A DNA stretch of 64,000 nucleotides from Mycobacterium fragae (GTDB lineage Bacteria > Actinomycetota > Actinomycetes > Mycobacteriales > Mycobacteriaceae): positions 185,024-249,023 of the forward strand of contig NZ_LQOW01000016.1 in assembly GCF_002102185.1 (NCBI RefSeq). Reading direction: 5' to 3'. A program made the position numbers and the translations under genes. The stretch's first letter is position 1. The number at the start of each line of letters is the position of its first letter. The notes under the pieces were generated by a model that did no database searches, had not been told where the DNA came from, and saw only the letters and a list, made by a program, of their open reading frames with translations. Positions 18,244 to 30,757 of this stretch are shown one piece after another.

Positions 18244-19812
18244 CTACTTTTTGCCGGGGAAGTTCAGCTTGGACAGGTCGAAGTCGGCCAGCCCGGGCGG
18301 CAGCTCGTCCAGACCTTCCGGCATGTTCGACAGATCGGGGAATCCTCCGGGTAGCCCAGTCATTCCCGGCATTCCCGCGCCAAGCGGTCCCCGCACCTTC
18401 GGTGGGGTGGGACCACGCTTCTTACCCTTTTTGCCCTTACCGCCCTTGGCTTTTGCCGATTTGCGCGTCGCCGACTTTCGGCCCAGGCCCGGGATGCCCA
18501 TGCTGCCCACCATCGACGACATCATCTTGCGGGCCTCGAAGAAGCGGTCAACCAGCTGGTTGACCTCCGAGACCGTCACCCCGGAGCCGTTGGCGATGCG
18601 TAGCCGCCTCGATGCGTTGATGATCTTCGGGTCGGCCCGCTCTTGCGGCGTCATTCCGCGGATGATGGCCTGCAGCCGGTCGAGTTGTTTGTCGTCGACC
18701 GCCGCCAGTGCATCCTTCATCTGGCCCGCCCCTGGCAGCATGCCCAGCAGATTGCCGATCGGGCCCATCTTGCGGATCGCCAGCATCTGCTCGAGGAAGT
18801 CCTCCAGCGTCAGCTCACCGGAGCCGATCTTGGCGGCAGCGGCCTCGGCCTGTTGCGCGTCGAAGACCTGCTCGGCCTGCTCGATCAGACTCAGCACGTC
18901 ACCCATGCCCAGGATGCGGCTAGCCATCCGGTCGGGGTGGAAGACGTCGAAGTCCTCGAGCTTCTCGCCGGCTGACGCGAAAAGTATTGGCACACCGGTC
19001 ACTTCGCGGACCGACAGCGCGGCACCGCCACGGGCGTCACCGTCCAGCTTGGTCAGCACCACACCGGTGAAGCCGACGCCGGCGCCGAACGCCTCGGCCG
19101 TGGCGACGGCGTCCTGGCCGATCATCGCGTCCAGGACGAACAGCACCTCATCGGGGTTGATGGCGTCGCGGATGGCAGCGGCCTGGGCCATCATCTCGTC
19201 GTCGATGCCCAACCGCCCGGCGGTGTCGACGATCACGACGTCGAAGTGTTTGGCCCTGGCCTCGGCGAGCCCCGCCGAGGCAACGGCGACGGCGTCGCCG
19301 GGGCCGCTTTCGGGCGAAGCTCCCGGATGAGGCGCGAACACGGACACCCCGGCTCGCTCGCCGACGACCTGCAACTGGGTCACCGCCGCGGGCCGCTGCA
19401 GGTCGCAGGCCACCAGCAGCGGTGTGTGCCCCTGACCGCGCAGCCACATCGCCAATTTGCCGGCCAGCGTGGTCTTACCGGAGCCCTGCAGGCCGGCCAG
19501 CATCACCACGGTCGGCGGAGTTTTCGCGAACGCCAGTTGGCGGGTCTGCCCGCCGAGGATGCCGATGAGTTCCTCGTTGACGATCTTGACGACCTGCTGC
19601 GCCGGGTTGAGGGCGCCGGACACCTCGGCGCCCTTGGCGCGCTCTTTGATCCGGCCGACGAATGCGCGCACCACCGGCAACGAGACGTCGGCTTCCAGCA
19701 GTGCCAGCCGTATCTCGCGGGTGGTGGCATCGATGTCGGCGTCAGTCAGCCGGCCCTTGCCGCGCAGCCCCTGAAGGGCACCGGTCAGCCGGTCGGACAG
19801 CGATTCAAACAC
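18244..19812 (-). CDS. ffh: Signal recognition particle protein Ffh
   Basis: A 522-residue SRP54 GTPase that, with 4.5S RNA, targets nascent membrane proteins to FtsY. The N domain spans about 1-90, and the G domain has GLQGSGKTTLAGK, VDTAGRL and TKLDGDARGG. The methionine-rich M domain (LEQMLAIRKMGPIGNLLGMLPG...) ends in a basic GKKGKKRG stretch and the DLSKLNFPGKK tail. The frame opens at 20262, but GTG 19812 (VFESLSDRLTG) is the family start. The N-terminal extension would be unrelated sequence overlapping the divergent hydrolase. Confidence 0.96.
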   Translation of the reverse strand: MFESLSDRLTGALQGLRGKGRLTDADIDATTREIRLALLEADVSLPVVRAFVGRIKERAKGAEVSGALNPAQQVVKIVNEELIGILGGQTRQLAFAKTPPTVVMLAGLQGSGKTTLAGKLAMWLRGQGHTPLLVACDLQRPAAVTQLQVVGERAGVSVFAPHPGASPESGPGDAVAVASAGLAEARAKHFDVVIVDTAGRLGIDDEMMAQAAAIRDAINPDEVLFVLDAMIGQDAVATAEAFGAGVGFTGVVLTKLDGDARGGAALSVREVTGVPILFASAGEKLEDFDVFHPDRMASRILGMGDVLSLIEQAEQVFDAQQAEAAAAKIGSGELTLEDFLEQMLAIRKMGPIGNLLGMLPGAGQMKDALAAVDDKQLDRLQAIIRGMTPQERADPKIINASRRLRIANGSGVTVSEVNQLVDRFFEARKMMSSMVGSMGIPGLGRKSATRKSAKAKGGKGKKGKKRGPTPPKVRGPLGAGMPGMTGLPGGFPDLSNMPEGLDELPPGLADFDLSKLNFPGKK

Positions 19813-19910
19813 GCCCGCCAGCCTAGCGGGGGCCCGAGCGTCGAGTTGTCGGGCCACATGCCGGGTGATTGGCACAACAAGTCGACATTGGGCGGGCGAC
19901 AATAGACGCC

Positions 19911-20717
19911 GTGCTCGAGGTGATCGAAAAGGGCTCCGGCAGTGATGCGCATCCGGTGCCGCTGCTCTTCGTTCACGGCGGTTGGCATGCCGCGTGGTGC
20001 TGGGAGCACTTCCTGGACTTCTTCGCCGACGCCGGCTACCGCGCGGTGGCGATGAGCCTGCGCGGGCACGGCGCCAGCCTCTGCAACAAGCCGCTGCAGT
20101 CGGTTTCCATCGCCGACTACATCGACGACGTCCGTTCGGTCGCCGACGAGCTGGGCGGTGCGCCGGTGCTGATCGGCCATTCCCTGGGTGGCTACGTGAT
20201 CCAGCGCTACCTGGAGGACCGAGCCGCGCCGGCGGCGGTGCTGGTGGGCTCCCTGCCACCACATGGCGTGCTCGGGGCAGCGCTGCGCGTCTGGCGCCGC
20301 CGCCCGTGGATGACCGTGCAGTCGTGGAACGACCCGACGTTGGTCAAGTTCCTGCGCACCCCGGCGCGCGCACGCGGATACCTCTTCTGCGCCGACACGC
20401 CCCAGACCATCGTCGAATCCTGTTTTGAACGCGTCGGGCCCGAGAGCATCCGCGCCGCGATGACCGATCCGATGTTCCGCCGGGTCGACACCCGGCGGGT
20501 GAACACCCCGATCCTGGTCCTCGGCGCCGCGCACGACGGCTTCGTCAGCGTGCGCGCGGTGCGCGCCACGGCGCGGGCCTACCGGACCGAACCGGAGTTC
20601 TTCGACATGGGGCACAACATGATGCTCGAACCGGGCTGGGCCGACGTCGCCGCACGCATCGACGCGTGGCTGCAAACCCGCGACCTAAACCGGCGCGACG
20701 TCTCCCGGCACGTCTAA
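19911..20717 (+). CDS. Alpha/beta-hydrolase
   Basis: A 268-residue alpha/beta-hydrolase without signal peptide. Motifs are [12 protein letters not shown] (oxyanion region), GHSLGG (nucleophile Ser), AAHDGFV (catalytic Asp) and [11 protein letters not shown] (catalytic His). The substrate is unknown; the small-ester or lactonase class is typical. The start is uncertain: GTG 19911 is preferred because homology begins near [10 protein letters not shown], and TTG 19869 is the alternative. The 3' end overlaps the end of glnD on the opposite strand by 33 bp. M. tuberculosis has an unrelated gene (Rv2917) at this place. Confidence 0.85.
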   Translation: MLEVIEKGSGSDAHPVPLLFVHGGWHAAWCWEHFLDFFADAGYRAVAMSLRGHGASLCNKPLQSVSIADYIDDVRSVADELGGAPVLIGHSLGGYVIQRYLEDRAAPAAVLVGSLPPHGVLGAALRVWRRRPWMTVQSWNDPTLVKFLRTPARARGYLFCADTPQTIVESCFERVGPESIRAAMTDPMFRRVDTRRVNTPILVLGAAHDGFVSVRAVRATARAYRTEPEFFDMGHNMMLEPGWADVAARIDAWLQTRDLNRRDVSRHV

Positions 20718-23132
20718 CACCGCCAACAGGTGTCGCTCCACCACAGCTCGCGCGTCCGCATGATCCGGCAGGCTGACGCAGAACACGTCGTCCACCATCG
20801 AACCCAGCGTCGTCACCTTCGCCCAAAGGATGTCGGCCCCGGCGCGTTCCAGCGCCCCGGTGAGCAAGGCGAGCAAGCCCGTGCGGTCGGTTGCCCGGAT
20901 TTCGATCATCAGCCGGCCCGGCGTGCCGTTGAACCAGATGATGCGGGGCGGGGCGGTCGAACCGTGCACCGGAATCCCCGTGGGCGTATCTCCGATCGGG
21001 GCGCTCTGGGGGTCGGTTTCGCGCCGGCCAAGCGCGGCCAACACGTCGACATCGCCGTCGAGCGCGCGGATGAACTGCTCGCGCAGCAGCTCGGCGCCGA
21101 CGGGAGAACCGAAGTGTGGCGACACCACAAATTCGTCGATCGCGGCGCCTTCATGGATGTTCATCGACGCCGAATGCACGCGAAGCGAGTTCAGCGCAAG
21201 CACGCCGGCGGCCTTCGACAGCAGACCGCGCTGGTCCGGGGCGATCATCACCACGTGGTAGGTGCGCCGGCTGGCGCCAGGCCGCAGCTCCACATAAACC
21301 TCGCCGTCGGCGGCCAGCGAAAGGTAAGTGGGATCAAGCGGATCGGCCTGAGGCAGCTGCTCACCGGCCATGGCCAAGCGGCACCGCCGCACCAGGTCGC
21401 CGACCAGCGATGCCTTCCAGTCACTCCACACTCCGGGGCCGGTAGCCAGCGCATCGGCTTCGGTCAGCGCATGCAACACGTCGAGCAACACCGGATCTCC
21501 GCCCAACGCCTCGCAGACGCTGGCGATGGTCTGCGGGTCGTTCAGGTCGTGGCGCGTCGCGATCTTCGACAACAGCAGATGGTGCTCAACGAGCTTCGAA
21601 AGCATCTCGACATCGGAGGGCCACATGCCCAGCCTGGTGCCGACCTGGGTGGCCAGTTGTGCCCCCAGCACGCTGTGGTCGGTATCGCGTCCTTTGCCGA
21701 TGTCGTGTAGCAGCGCCGAAAGGATCAGCAGGTCCGGCCGTGCCACCCGGGTCGTGAAAATCCTTGCCCGAGCAGCGGTCTCGGCGAGATGACGATCCAC
21801 CGTCCAGATGTGGATGACGTCGCGGGGCGGAAGATCGCGAACCGCACCCCATTCCGGGAAAAGCCTGCCCCACAAGCCATTACGGTCGAGAGCTTCGATT
21901 GTCGCGACCGTCGCCGGGCCGGCCGTCAGCAGGACCAGCAGGTTGTCGAACGCTTCGCGCGGCCATGGGGTCCGCAGCTCCGGCGCGATGTCGGCCAGTC
22001 GGCTCAGCGTGGACTCGGCAATGGGCAGCCCGGTGACGGCCGATGCCGCAGCCACCCGCAACACCAAGGCGGGGTCACTTTGCGGTCGGGCATCGCGGGC
22101 CAGCACGATCTCCCCGGCGTACTCGACCACACCCTCGTCCAGTGGCCGGCGTGGGCGCCGCCGCATGGCCGACATCCCGCGCCGCGGCATTGCGTTGGCG
22201 GCGGTCCGCAGCCCGGCGTCGACCCGGTAGCTGATCGTGCGGCCGGCGTCCGACAGTGTGCGCGCAAGGTCGTATCTGTCGCCGACATGCATTGCGGCGC
22301 TGATCTCGTCGGCGTATTGGGCCAACAACAGATCATGCCCGCGGCCGGAGACCCGATGCAGTTCGGTGCGCACGTTCAGCAGCGTCAGATGGGCTGCAGT
22401 CAGCGAACCCATCGGGTGATCGGGCCGACGCACGGTGAGACGGTCGGCCAGCTGGGCGATGGCCAGCGCATCGAGCAGCTGGACATCACGCAGTCCACCG
22501 CGGCCCAATTTCAGGTCGGGTTCGGCGCGATGCGCGATTTCGCCGCTGCGGCGCCAGCGGGCGTGCGTCGATTCGACGAGTTCGCCGAACAGGGACCGGA
22601 TTCCGGTGCGCCACTGCTGCCGCACGCCCTCGACCAGACGGGCCGAGAGCTGCTCATCGCCGGCGATGTGGCGCGCATCCAGCATGGCCAGCCCCGCGGA
22701 CACGTCCGCACCCGCCACCCGCAGCGTCTCGGCGACCGTGCGCACGCTGTGGTCAAGACGAATGTTGGCGTCCCACAGCGGATACCACAGCTGATCCGCG
22801 ACTTTCTGGACCGTCTCGGGGGGCAAGCCGTCATGCAGCAACAGCAGGTCCAGGTCGGAGTACGGCAGCAGCTCGCGACGGCCCAGCGAACCGGTCGCGA
22901 CGATCGCGAAACCGCTGTCGGCAGTGATGCCGATCTGCGCTGCCTTGGACGTCAACCAGAATTCATGCAGCTCCCCCCACACTTCGCGTAGCGCGGCCGA
23001 ATCCAGTTGATCCGTGGGGCTGGAGAGCAGTTGTTCCCGGGCGGCAGCCAAATCGCTTGCTGCGCCGTCATTTCCGTCGGCCGTAGCCTCCAGTCGAAGC
23101 GGGCCCAGTGGATCGACTCCCCGTTGTGTCAT
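20685..23132 (-). CDS. glnD: PII uridylyl/adenylyltransferase GlnD
   Basis: An 815-residue bifunctional nucleotidyltransferase and removing enzyme acting on PII. The nucleotidyltransferase site is [15 protein letters not shown] (residues 81-95, with D93 and D95). A GlnD-specific linker region follows, then an HD domain ([14 protein letters not shown]) and two C-terminal ACT domains that sense glutamine. In actinobacteria GlnD adenylylates PII rather than uridylylating it. It is the last gene of amt-glnB-glnD, 35 bp after glnB. The length is slightly above the M. tuberculosis protein because of the N-terminus, so a start a few codons downstream is possible. Confidence 0.95.
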   Translation of the reverse strand: MTQRGVDPLGPLRLEATADGNDGAASDLAAAREQLLSSPTDQLDSAALREVWGELHEFWLTSKAAQIGITADSGFAIVATGSLGRRELLPYSDLDLLLLHDGLPPETVQKVADQLWYPLWDANIRLDHSVRTVAETLRVAGADVSAGLAMLDARHIAGDEQLSARLVEGVRQQWRTGIRSLFGELVESTHARWRRSGEIAHRAEPDLKLGRGGLRDVQLLDALAIAQLADRLTVRRPDHPMGSLTAAHLTLLNVRTELHRVSGRGHDLLLAQYADEISAAMHVGDRYDLARTLSDAGRTISYRVDAGLRTAANAMPRRGMSAMRRRPRRPLDEGVVEYAGEIVLARDARPQSDPALVLRVAAASAVTGLPIAESTLSRLADIAPELRTPWPREAFDNLLVLLTAGPATVATIEALDRNGLWGRLFPEWGAVRDLPPRDVIHIWTVDRHLAETAARARIFTTRVARPDLLILSALLHDIGKGRDTDHSVLGAQLATQVGTRLGMWPSDVEMLSKLVEHHLLLSKIATRHDLNDPQTIASVCEALGGDPVLLDVLHALTEADALATGPGVWSDWKASLVGDLVRRCRLAMAGEQLPQADPLDPTYLSLAADGEVYVELRPGASRRTYHVVMIAPDQRGLLSKAAGVLALNSLRVHSASMNIHEGAAIDEFVVSPHFGSPVGAELLREQFIRALDGDVDVLAALGRRETDPQSAPIGDTPTGIPVHGSTAPPRIIWFNGTPGRLMIEIRATDRTGLLALLTGALERAGADILWAKVTTLGSMVDDVFCVSLPDHADARAVVERHLLAVLDVPGDVAPV

Positions 23133-23167
23133 TCCCGTCCAGTCGGATCAGGTTTTCCCGACGCATC

Positions 23168-24884
<1,717 letters not shown>

Positions 24885-24960
24885 TGCCCCTAACCTCCTT
24901 CAGCAAGGCCGCGGCAAGGTGCGACCACTGTCCCGGTGGTCAAGACAATGCGCAGTGGTT

Positions 24961-24999
24961 GTTTCAAAAGGCGACGCTGGCAGGTTTCGTCGGTGTTAC
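24961..24999 (-). promoter_or_regulatory. GlnR-type binding box upstream of amt
   Basis: On the minus strand GTAAC-N6-GAAAC (24984-24999) matches the actinobacterial GlnR half-pair consensus gTnAC-N6-GaAAC. A second, degenerate pair CGTCG-N6-GAAAC (24961-24976) follows 23 bp away, the usual two-turn arrangement of GlnR boxes. It lies about 77-115 bp before the amt start, consistent with nitrogen-limited activation of amt-glnB-glnD. Confidence 0.7.
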
Positions 25000-25012
25000 A
25001 ACATGCTCACAT

Positions 25013-25087
25013 GGCGATCGCCAGCGCGGCGGAGCCGGGCGCTGGGGGCACCCCCAGCCGCGGAGCGGCGAGGGGGACGGGTCGCCA
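25013..25087. repeat. Dispersed mycobacterial intergenic palindromic repeat, long form
   Basis: GGCGATCGCCAGCGCGGCGG...ACGGGTCGCC is an imperfect inverted repeat in the amt-ftsY gap. It shares the core GCGCGGCGRAGCCGGGCGC with the shorter copy at 33385-33429. This copy carries an internal perfect hairpin (GCTGGGGG-CA-CCCCCAGC). It may end transcription from ftsY or be a mobile REP-like unit. Confidence 0.6.
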
Positions 25088-25108
25088 TCATGATCACAGC
25101 GGTCGCCG

Positions 25109-26356
25109 CTAGCCGAGCAGGGCGTCGACGAAAGCGCCTGGCTCGAACGGCGCAAGGTCGTCGGGTCCCTCCCCGAGCCCGACGAGCTTCACCGGCACCC
25201 CGAGTTCCTGCTGCACCCGGAAAACGATGCCGCCCTTGGCGGTTCCGTCCAGCTTGGTCAGTACCGCTCCGCTGATGTCGACGACGTCGGCGAATACCCG
25301 TGCCTGCGCCAGCCCGTTCTGCCCGATGGTGGCGTCGAGCACCAGCAGCACCTCGTCGACCGCCGCGCGCCGCGTCACCACCCGTTTGACCTTGCCGAGT
25401 TCGTCCATCAGCCCGGTTTTGGTGTGCAACCGGCCGGCCGTGTCGATGACCACGACGTCGGCGCCCGCGGCGATGCCCTTGTCGACGGCGTCGAAGGCCA
25501 CCGAGGCGGGGTCGGCGCCCTCGGCTCCGCGCACGACCTCGGCCCCCACCCGAGCGGCCCAGGCTTCCAGCTGGTCGGCGGCGGCGGCGCGGAACGTGTC
25601 GGCCGCGCCCAGCACCACCCTTCGGCCGTCGGCGACCAGCACCCGCGCCAGCTTGCCGACGGTGGTGGTTTTCCCGGTTCCGTTGACGCCGACGACCAGC
25701 AGCACCGACGGATGGTCGTCGTGCGGCAGCGCGCGCACCGACCGGTCCAGATCGGGCTGCAGCTCGCTGACCAGAACCTCCCGCAGTACCGCGCGGGCGT
25801 CGGCCTCGGTGCGGACGTCCTTGCTGGCCAGCTGGCTGCGCAGCTGGGCCACAACCGAGGTGGTCACCACCGGCCCCAGGTCGGCGATCAGCAGAGTGTC
25901 CTCGATCTGCTCCCACGAGTCCTCGTCGAGATCACCGCCGCCGAGTAGCCCAAGCATGCTGCGGCCCAACGCATTTTGCGATCGGGCGAGCCGGCCGCGC
26001 AGTCGTTCCAGTCGTCCTTCCGGCGGTGCGATCGCCTCCACATCAAGCGCAGGTGGCGGGGCGCTATCCGGTTCCGGTAGTTCGATATCGGTGATGGTGC
26101 GCTTGGGGGCATCGCGGGGAATCGTCGCGTCGTCCCCGACCGCAGGCAGTCCTGAGGTGTCGATCCGCTCTGCGGACTCCGTGCGGCTGAACGTGATTCC
26201 CGACGACGCGGTGTAGCCGCCGGAGCGATCGAGCGCGGCGGGCTGCTCCGAGAGCCTGATCCGGCGCCGGCGGTAGCGGACCAGGCCCACGATCACGACG
26301 GCAACGACGATCAGTGCGGCGACGACGGCGATCGCGATCCAGAGTGTGTCCGGCAC
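25109..26356 (-). CDS. ftsY: Signal recognition particle receptor FtsY
   Basis: A 415-residue SRP receptor GTPase that docks the Ffh-ribosome complex at the membrane. It has an N-terminal membrane helix (about residues 5-27, as in other actinobacterial FtsY), a basic RYRRRRIR stop, an acidic/proline linker to about 110, then the NG domain with GVNGTGKTTTVGK, DTFRAAA, DTAGRL and TKLDGTAKGG. The GTG at 26356 is 20 bp after the smc stop, so smc-ftsY form an operon. Confidence 0.96.
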   Translation of the reverse strand: MPDTLWIAIAVVAALIVVAVVIVGLVRYRRRRIRLSEQPAALDRSGGYTASSGITFSRTESAERIDTSGLPAVGDDATIPRDAPKRTITDIELPEPDSAPPPALDVEAIAPPEGRLERLRGRLARSQNALGRSMLGLLGGGDLDEDSWEQIEDTLLIADLGPVVTTSVVAQLRSQLASKDVRTEADARAVLREVLVSELQPDLDRSVRALPHDDHPSVLLVVGVNGTGKTTTVGKLARVLVADGRRVVLGAADTFRAAAADQLEAWAARVGAEVVRGAEGADPASVAFDAVDKGIAAGADVVVIDTAGRLHTKTGLMDELGKVKRVVTRRAAVDEVLLVLDATIGQNGLAQARVFADVVDISGAVLTKLDGTAKGGIVFRVQQELGVPVKLVGLGEGPDDLAPFEPGAFVDALLG

Positions 26357-26376
26357 TATTCCAAGCTATCCGGGAG

Positions 26377-29300
26377 TCAGTGAGAAGCCGAGACCAGCTG
26401 GTCGACCTGTTGGCCGCGCATCCGCTGGGAAATCACCGCGGTGATGCCATCGTCTTGCATCGTCACCCCGTAGAGCGCGTCGGCGACTTCCATCGTCGGC
26501 TTCTGGTGCGTGATGATGATGATCTGCGACTGGGCTCGCAGCTGCTCGAACAGCACCAGAAGCCGGTGCAGGTTCATGTCGTCGAGCGCCGCCTCCACCT
26601 CGTCCATGATGTAGAACGGCGACGGGCGGGCCCGGAAAATCGCCACCAGCATCGCCACTGCCGTCAACGCCTTCTCCCCGCCGGACAGCAACGACAGCCG
26701 TTTGATCTTCTTGCCGGGCGGGCGGGCCTCGACCTCGATGCCGGTGGTGAGCATGTCGTCGGGGTTGGTCAACCGCAACCGGCCTTCTCCGCCCGGGAAC
26801 AGCGCGGCGAACACCCCGCGGAATTCGCGTTCCACATCTTCGTAGGCGTCGCTGAACACCTGCAGGATGCGGGCGTCGACGTCGGCGACGACGTCGAGCA
26901 GGTCCTTGCGCGCGGCCTTGACGTCCTCGAGCTGAGTGGACAAAAAGTTGTAGCGCTCCTCCAGCGCCGCGAACTCCTCCAGCGCCAGCGGGTTGACGCG
27001 GCCGAGCTCGGCCAGGTCCCGTTCGGCGCGTTTGGCCCGGCGCTCCTGGGTGGCCCGGTCGTAGGGCATCGGCGCCGGTGCGGTGACCTGCTCGCCGCGC
27101 TCGCGGGCCTGCTCGTACTCGGCCAGCTCGAGCTCGGTCGGCGGCAGCGGCACATCCGGGCCGTATTCGGCAACCAGGTCGTCGGGCGCCATCCCGAACT
27201 GCTCGAGCACCATCTCCTCGAGCTGCTCGATGCGCAGCGCCGCCTGGGCCTTGGCCACCTCGTCGCGGTGTAGCGACTCGGTGAGGGTGGCGATCCGGGC
27301 GCCCAGGGCGTTGACCTCGTCACGGACCGCGGCCATCGCGACCGACCGTTGCCGGCGTTCGGCGGCGAGCACGTCGCGGTTGCGCGACGCGGCGGCGACC
27401 ACCTGATCGAGCCGCCCGGCCAGCCGCCGTCCGGCGTCGGCCACCGCGGCGGCCACGGCGGCCGCGTGCTCACGCGCGGCGCGAGCCTGCTGGGCGCGCA
27501 GCCGTGCCTCCCGTTCGGCCGCGGCGGCGCGGCGCAGCGAATCCGCCCGCCCGCGAACGGCATTGGCGCGTTCCTCGGCGGTGCGCACCGCGAGCCTGGC
27601 TTCCACCTCGACGCCGCGAGCGGTCTCGGCTGCGGCCGCAATGCGCTGCCGGTCGACCGATTCGGGCGCCACGTGCTGCGTCTGCTCGGCGTTGCGCAAC
27701 CGGGTCTCGAGTTCACCGAGTTCGTCGAGTGTCTGCGCGCGTCCGGCCTCCAGTTCCTCGCGCTGGCGCAGCAGTCGGCGCCAGTCCTCTTCGGCGGTCC
27801 GGGCGTCCTGGCCGAGCCGTCCGAGCTGCTCATAGATCGCCGAGATCGCGGCATCGGACTCGTTGAGCGCCGCCAATGCCTGCTCGGTGGCGTCCTGCCG
27901 CGCGGCCTGCTCGCTCAGCGCGCCGGACAGCGCCGCGGACAGCTGGCTGGCCTGCGCCTCGGCGCCGGCCAGCTCGGCGCGTGCCTTCTCGATTTCGGAA
28001 GTGATCTCCAGCGTCGACGGTTTGCGGTCCGACCCGCCGCTGACCCAGCCGGCGCCCACCAGATCGCCGTCGAGAGTCACCGCGCGCAACTGCGGGCGGG
28101 CCGCCACCAGATCCATCGCCTCGCGCAGGTCGGTGACCACCGCGACGCCGGAAAGCATCGCGGTCATCGCACCGCGCAGCCGCGACGGCGTCTCGATGAG
28201 GTCGAGCGCCCATTGGGCACCATCGGGTAGCGGGTACCTCGCCGATGCTGAGTCTTCAATGGCCGGCCAGTCCCCGAGCACAATGGCCGCGCGGCCACCG
28301 TCGGCCTGCTTCAAAGCCGTCACCGCAGAAGCAGCGGCACTGAAGCTGTCGGCGGCCAGCGCATCGGCGGCCGCGCCGAGCACCGCAGCCAGCGCGGCCT
28401 CGTAACCCGAACGCACCTTGACCAGCGTGGCGATCGACCCGAAAAGCCCGGCGCCGCCGCGGTTTCGGGTGAGCCAGGAGGCGCCGTCCTTCCGCTCGAG
28501 CCCAACCGAGAGCGCGTCGATCCGGGCGCGCAGCGAGGCCACTTGGCGTTCGGCGCCACGCTCGGCCGACTGCAGTTCGGCGACCCGCTCGTCGGCCAAC
28601 CGCAATGCGACCACCATCCGCTCGTGGTGCTCGTCGAGGCCGACCTCGCCTTGATCCAGCTCACCGACCCGACCTTGCACTGTCTCGAACTCCGCTTGAG
28701 CCTGCTGGGCGCGGGCCGCGGCTTCCTCGATGCGCTCCGAGAGCTTGGCCACGCTCTCGTCGATCGATTCGACCCGCGCCCTCATCGTTTCCACCTGGCC
28801 GGCCAACCGGGCCAGGCCCTCGCGACGGTCGGCCTCGGCGCGCACCGCCGCCAGGTGAGCCTGCTCGGCTTCGGCGGCGCTGCGCTCACGCTCGGCCAGC
28901 TCGGTACGCGCCGAGTCCAGCCGAGCGCGGGCGGCGGCCAGCTCGGTGAGCAGCTCGCGCTCGGCGGCCTCCACCTGCTGGGCCTCCGCCTCCAACGCCT
29001 CGGGGTCGACACCGCCGCCGGTGGTCGGCTCGACGTCGAGGTGCTGTGCGCGCTCACTGGCGATGCGCACGGTCGCACTGACCCGTTCGGCCAAGGCGGA
29101 CAAGCGAAACCAGGTCTGCTGGGCCGACTCGGCTCGTTGTGACAGCGCCGCCAGTGCTTCTTCGTGGGCGGCCAGCTCGTCGGAGGCCACCGACATCCGG
29201 GCGGCGGCCTCGTCGTGTTCACGGCGCAACGCCGCCTCGGCCTGGTCCACGTCGTTGAGCTCGGCCTGCCGGGTGACGACGTCGTCGGCGGCCAGCCGCA

Positions 29301-29979
29301 GCCGGGAGTCGCGCAGGTCGGCCTGGATGGTCGCCGCGCGACGGGCCACCTCGGCCTGCCTGCCCAGTGGTTTGAGTTGGCGGCGCAGTTCGGTGGTCAG
29401 ATCGGTGAGCCGGGCCAGGTTCGCCGACATCGCGTCCAGCTTGCGGACGGCCTTCTCCTTGCGCTTGCGATGCTTGAGCACGCCGGCGGCTTCCTCGATG
29501 AACGCCCGTCGCTCCTCCGGCCGTGACTCCAGGATCTCGTTGAGCTTGCCCTGCCCGACAATCACGTGCATCTCACGACCGATGCCGGAGTCGCTCAACA
29601 GCTCTTGCACATCCATCAAACGGCAAGAGCTGCCGTTGATTTCGTATTCACTTGCGCCGTCACGGAACATCCGCCGCGTGATCGACACCTCTGAGTACTC
29701 GATCGGCAACGCGTTGTCCGAGTTGTCGATGGTGACCGTGACCTCGGCGCGGCCCAGCGGCGGCCGTGACGAGGTGCCCGCGAAAATGACGTCTTCCATC
29801 TTGCCGCCGCGCAGCGTCTTGGCGCCCTGCTCCCCCATCACCCAAGCCAGCGCGTCGACCACGTTGGATTTGCCCGAGCCGTTCGGACCGACCACCGCGG
29901 TGATGCCCGGCTCGAAGCGCAGCGTCGTCAGCGAGGCGAAGGACTTGAAGCCCTTCAGCGTCACGCTCTTGAGGTACAC
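26377..29979 (-). CDS. smc: Chromosome segregation ATPase SMC
   Basis: A 1200-residue SMC protein that compacts and segregates the chromosome with ScpAB. The N-terminal ATPase half has GPNGSGKSN (residues 31-39). Two long coiled coils rich in E, A, R and Q flank the hinge near residues 520-650 ([12 protein letters not shown]...[11 protein letters not shown]). The C-terminal half has [11 protein letters not shown] (signature) and [12 protein letters not shown] (Walker B). The frame is open to 30150, but GTG 29979 ([14 protein letters not shown]) is the family start. It lies downstream of acyP and upstream of ftsY. Confidence 0.96.
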   Translation of the reverse strand: MYLKSVTLKGFKSFASLTTLRFEPGITAVVGPNGSGKSNVVDALAWVMGEQGAKTLRGGKMEDVIFAGTSSRPPLGRAEVTVTIDNSDNALPIEYSEVSITRRMFRDGASEYEINGSSCRLMDVQELLSDSGIGREMHVIVGQGKLNEILESRPEERRAFIEEAAGVLKHRKRKEKAVRKLDAMSANLARLTDLTTELRRQLKPLGRQAEVARRAATIQADLRDSRLRLAADDVVTRQAELNDVDQAEAALRREHDEAAARMSVASDELAAHEEALAALSQRAESAQQTWFRLSALAERVSATVRIASERAQHLDVEPTTGGGVDPEALEAEAQQVEAAERELLTELAAARARLDSARTELAERERSAAEAEQAHLAAVRAEADRREGLARLAGQVETMRARVESIDESVAKLSERIEEAAARAQQAQAEFETVQGRVGELDQGEVGLDEHHERMVVALRLADERVAELQSAERGAERQVASLRARIDALSVGLERKDGASWLTRNRGGAGLFGSIATLVKVRSGYEAALAAVLGAAADALAADSFSAAASAVTALKQADGGRAAIVLGDWPAIEDSASARYPLPDGAQWALDLIETPSRLRGAMTAMLSGVAVVTDLREAMDLVAARPQLRAVTLDGDLVGAGWVSGGSDRKPSTLEITSEIEKARAELAGAEAQASQLSAALSGALSEQAARQDATEQALAALNESDAAISAIYEQLGRLGQDARTAEEDWRRLLRQREELEAGRAQTLDELGELETRLRNAEQTQHVAPESVDRQRIAAAAETARGVEVEARLAVRTAEERANAVRGRADSLRRAAAAEREARLRAQQARAAREHAAAVAAAVADAGRRLAGRLDQVVAAASRNRDVLAAERRQRSVAMAAVRDEVNALGARIATLTESLHRDEVAKAQAALRIEQLEEMVLEQFGMAPDDLVAEYGPDVPLPPTELELAEYEQARERGEQVTAPAPMPYDRATQERRAKRAERDLAELGRVNPLALEEFAALEERYNFLSTQLEDVKAARKDLLDVVADVDARILQVFSDAYEDVEREFRGVFAALFPGGEGRLRLTNPDDMLTTGIEVEARPPGKKIKRLSLLSGGEKALTAVAMLVAIFRARPSPFYIMDEVEAALDDMNLHRLLVLFEQLRAQSQIIIITHQKPTMEVADALYGVTMQDDGITAVISQRMRGQQVDQLVSASH

Positions 29980-30028
29980 GACGTGCCAGACTACCGGCGG
30001 CCGGCGATGTGAAGAGGCGGCACGCGGG

Positions 30029-30310
30029 TCAGCGCGCGCTGAACCCTTCGAAGTCCTCCGGTTCCAGTGACCAGTCGGCGATGACGTTGTCGACGCGACC
30101 GGGGGTGGCGTCGCTCTGCAGCAGGCGCAGCAGCTCCTCGCAGTCCTCACGCGGCCCCTGCGCGACGACGAGCACCCGTCCGTCGATGCGGTTGGCGACG
30201 TAGCCGGTCAGACCCAATTCCAGCGCCCGGGAGCGGGTCCACCAGCGGAATCCGACTCCCTGCACACGCCCGCGTACCCAGGCGGTCAGCCGAACATCAG
30301 GCTCGGCCAC
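30029..30310 (-). CDS. acyP: Acylphosphatase
   Basis: A 93-residue acylphosphatase hydrolysing carboxyl-phosphate bonds. The phosphate loop VQGVGFRWW with the catalytic arginine, and the catalytic asparagine in VANRIDGRV, are both present. The ATG at 30310 overlaps the OsmC gene by 14 bp, implying coupled translation. It corresponds to Rv2922A. Confidence 0.94.
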   Translation of the reverse strand: MAEPDVRLTAWVRGRVQGVGFRWWTRSRALELGLTGYVANRIDGRVLVVAQGPREDCEELLRLLQSDATPGRVDNVIADWSLEPEDFEGFSAR

Positions 30311-30713
30311 GGTCGGCGATCTCGAAGGTGACGGTGGTGCCGGATTTCAGCGTGCGCCCGACGGTGCACACCTGGTCGACGGCCCGGTTGACGACGACCA
30401 GCAGCCGCTGAACCTGCTCGTCCGTCAAACCCGACAGGTCGACCTCGAGGGTCTCCTGCAGCAGCGGATACCGCTCCTGGTCGCGGTCGGCCGCACCGGA
30501 CACCCGGATCACCGCCCGGTAATCATCGCCAAGCCTGTGGGCCAGTGGCTGGTCGCTGGCCATTCCGCTGCACGCCGCGAGCGCGATCTTGAGCAGCTCG
30601 CCCGGGGTGAAGACGCCGTCGACGTCCTCCGAGCCGACGAGCACCTGCGCACCGCGCGAGCTGTGGCCGGTGTAGCGGCGCACTCCGGTACGTTCCACCC
30701 ACAGTTGCGTCAT
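30297..30713 (-). CDS. OsmC/Ohr-family peroxiredoxin-like protein
   Basis: A 138-residue OsmC-fold protein. The two redox cysteines expected for thiol-dependent hydroperoxide reduction are C48 (AACSGM) and C116 ([12 protein letters not shown]). It matches Rv2923c. The downstream end overlaps acyP by 14 bp. Organic hydroperoxides are the likely substrates by family. Confidence 0.9.
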   Translation of the reverse strand: MTQLWVERTGVRRYTGHSSRGAQVLVGSEDVDGVFTPGELLKIALAACSGMASDQPLAHRLGDDYRAVIRVSGAADRDQERYPLLQETLEVDLSGLTDEQVQRLLVVVNRAVDQVCTVGRTLKSGTTVTFEIADRGRA

Positions 30714-30757
30714 GGGTTCTTTTTACCGGGCGGCTCTCCCCACCGGTCGATCGCCAC

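Noticed and set aside
18244..20262. Ffh of 672 residues
   Set aside because: The additional 150 residues overlap the divergent hydrolase and show no SRP features; GTG 19812 starts the conserved N domain.
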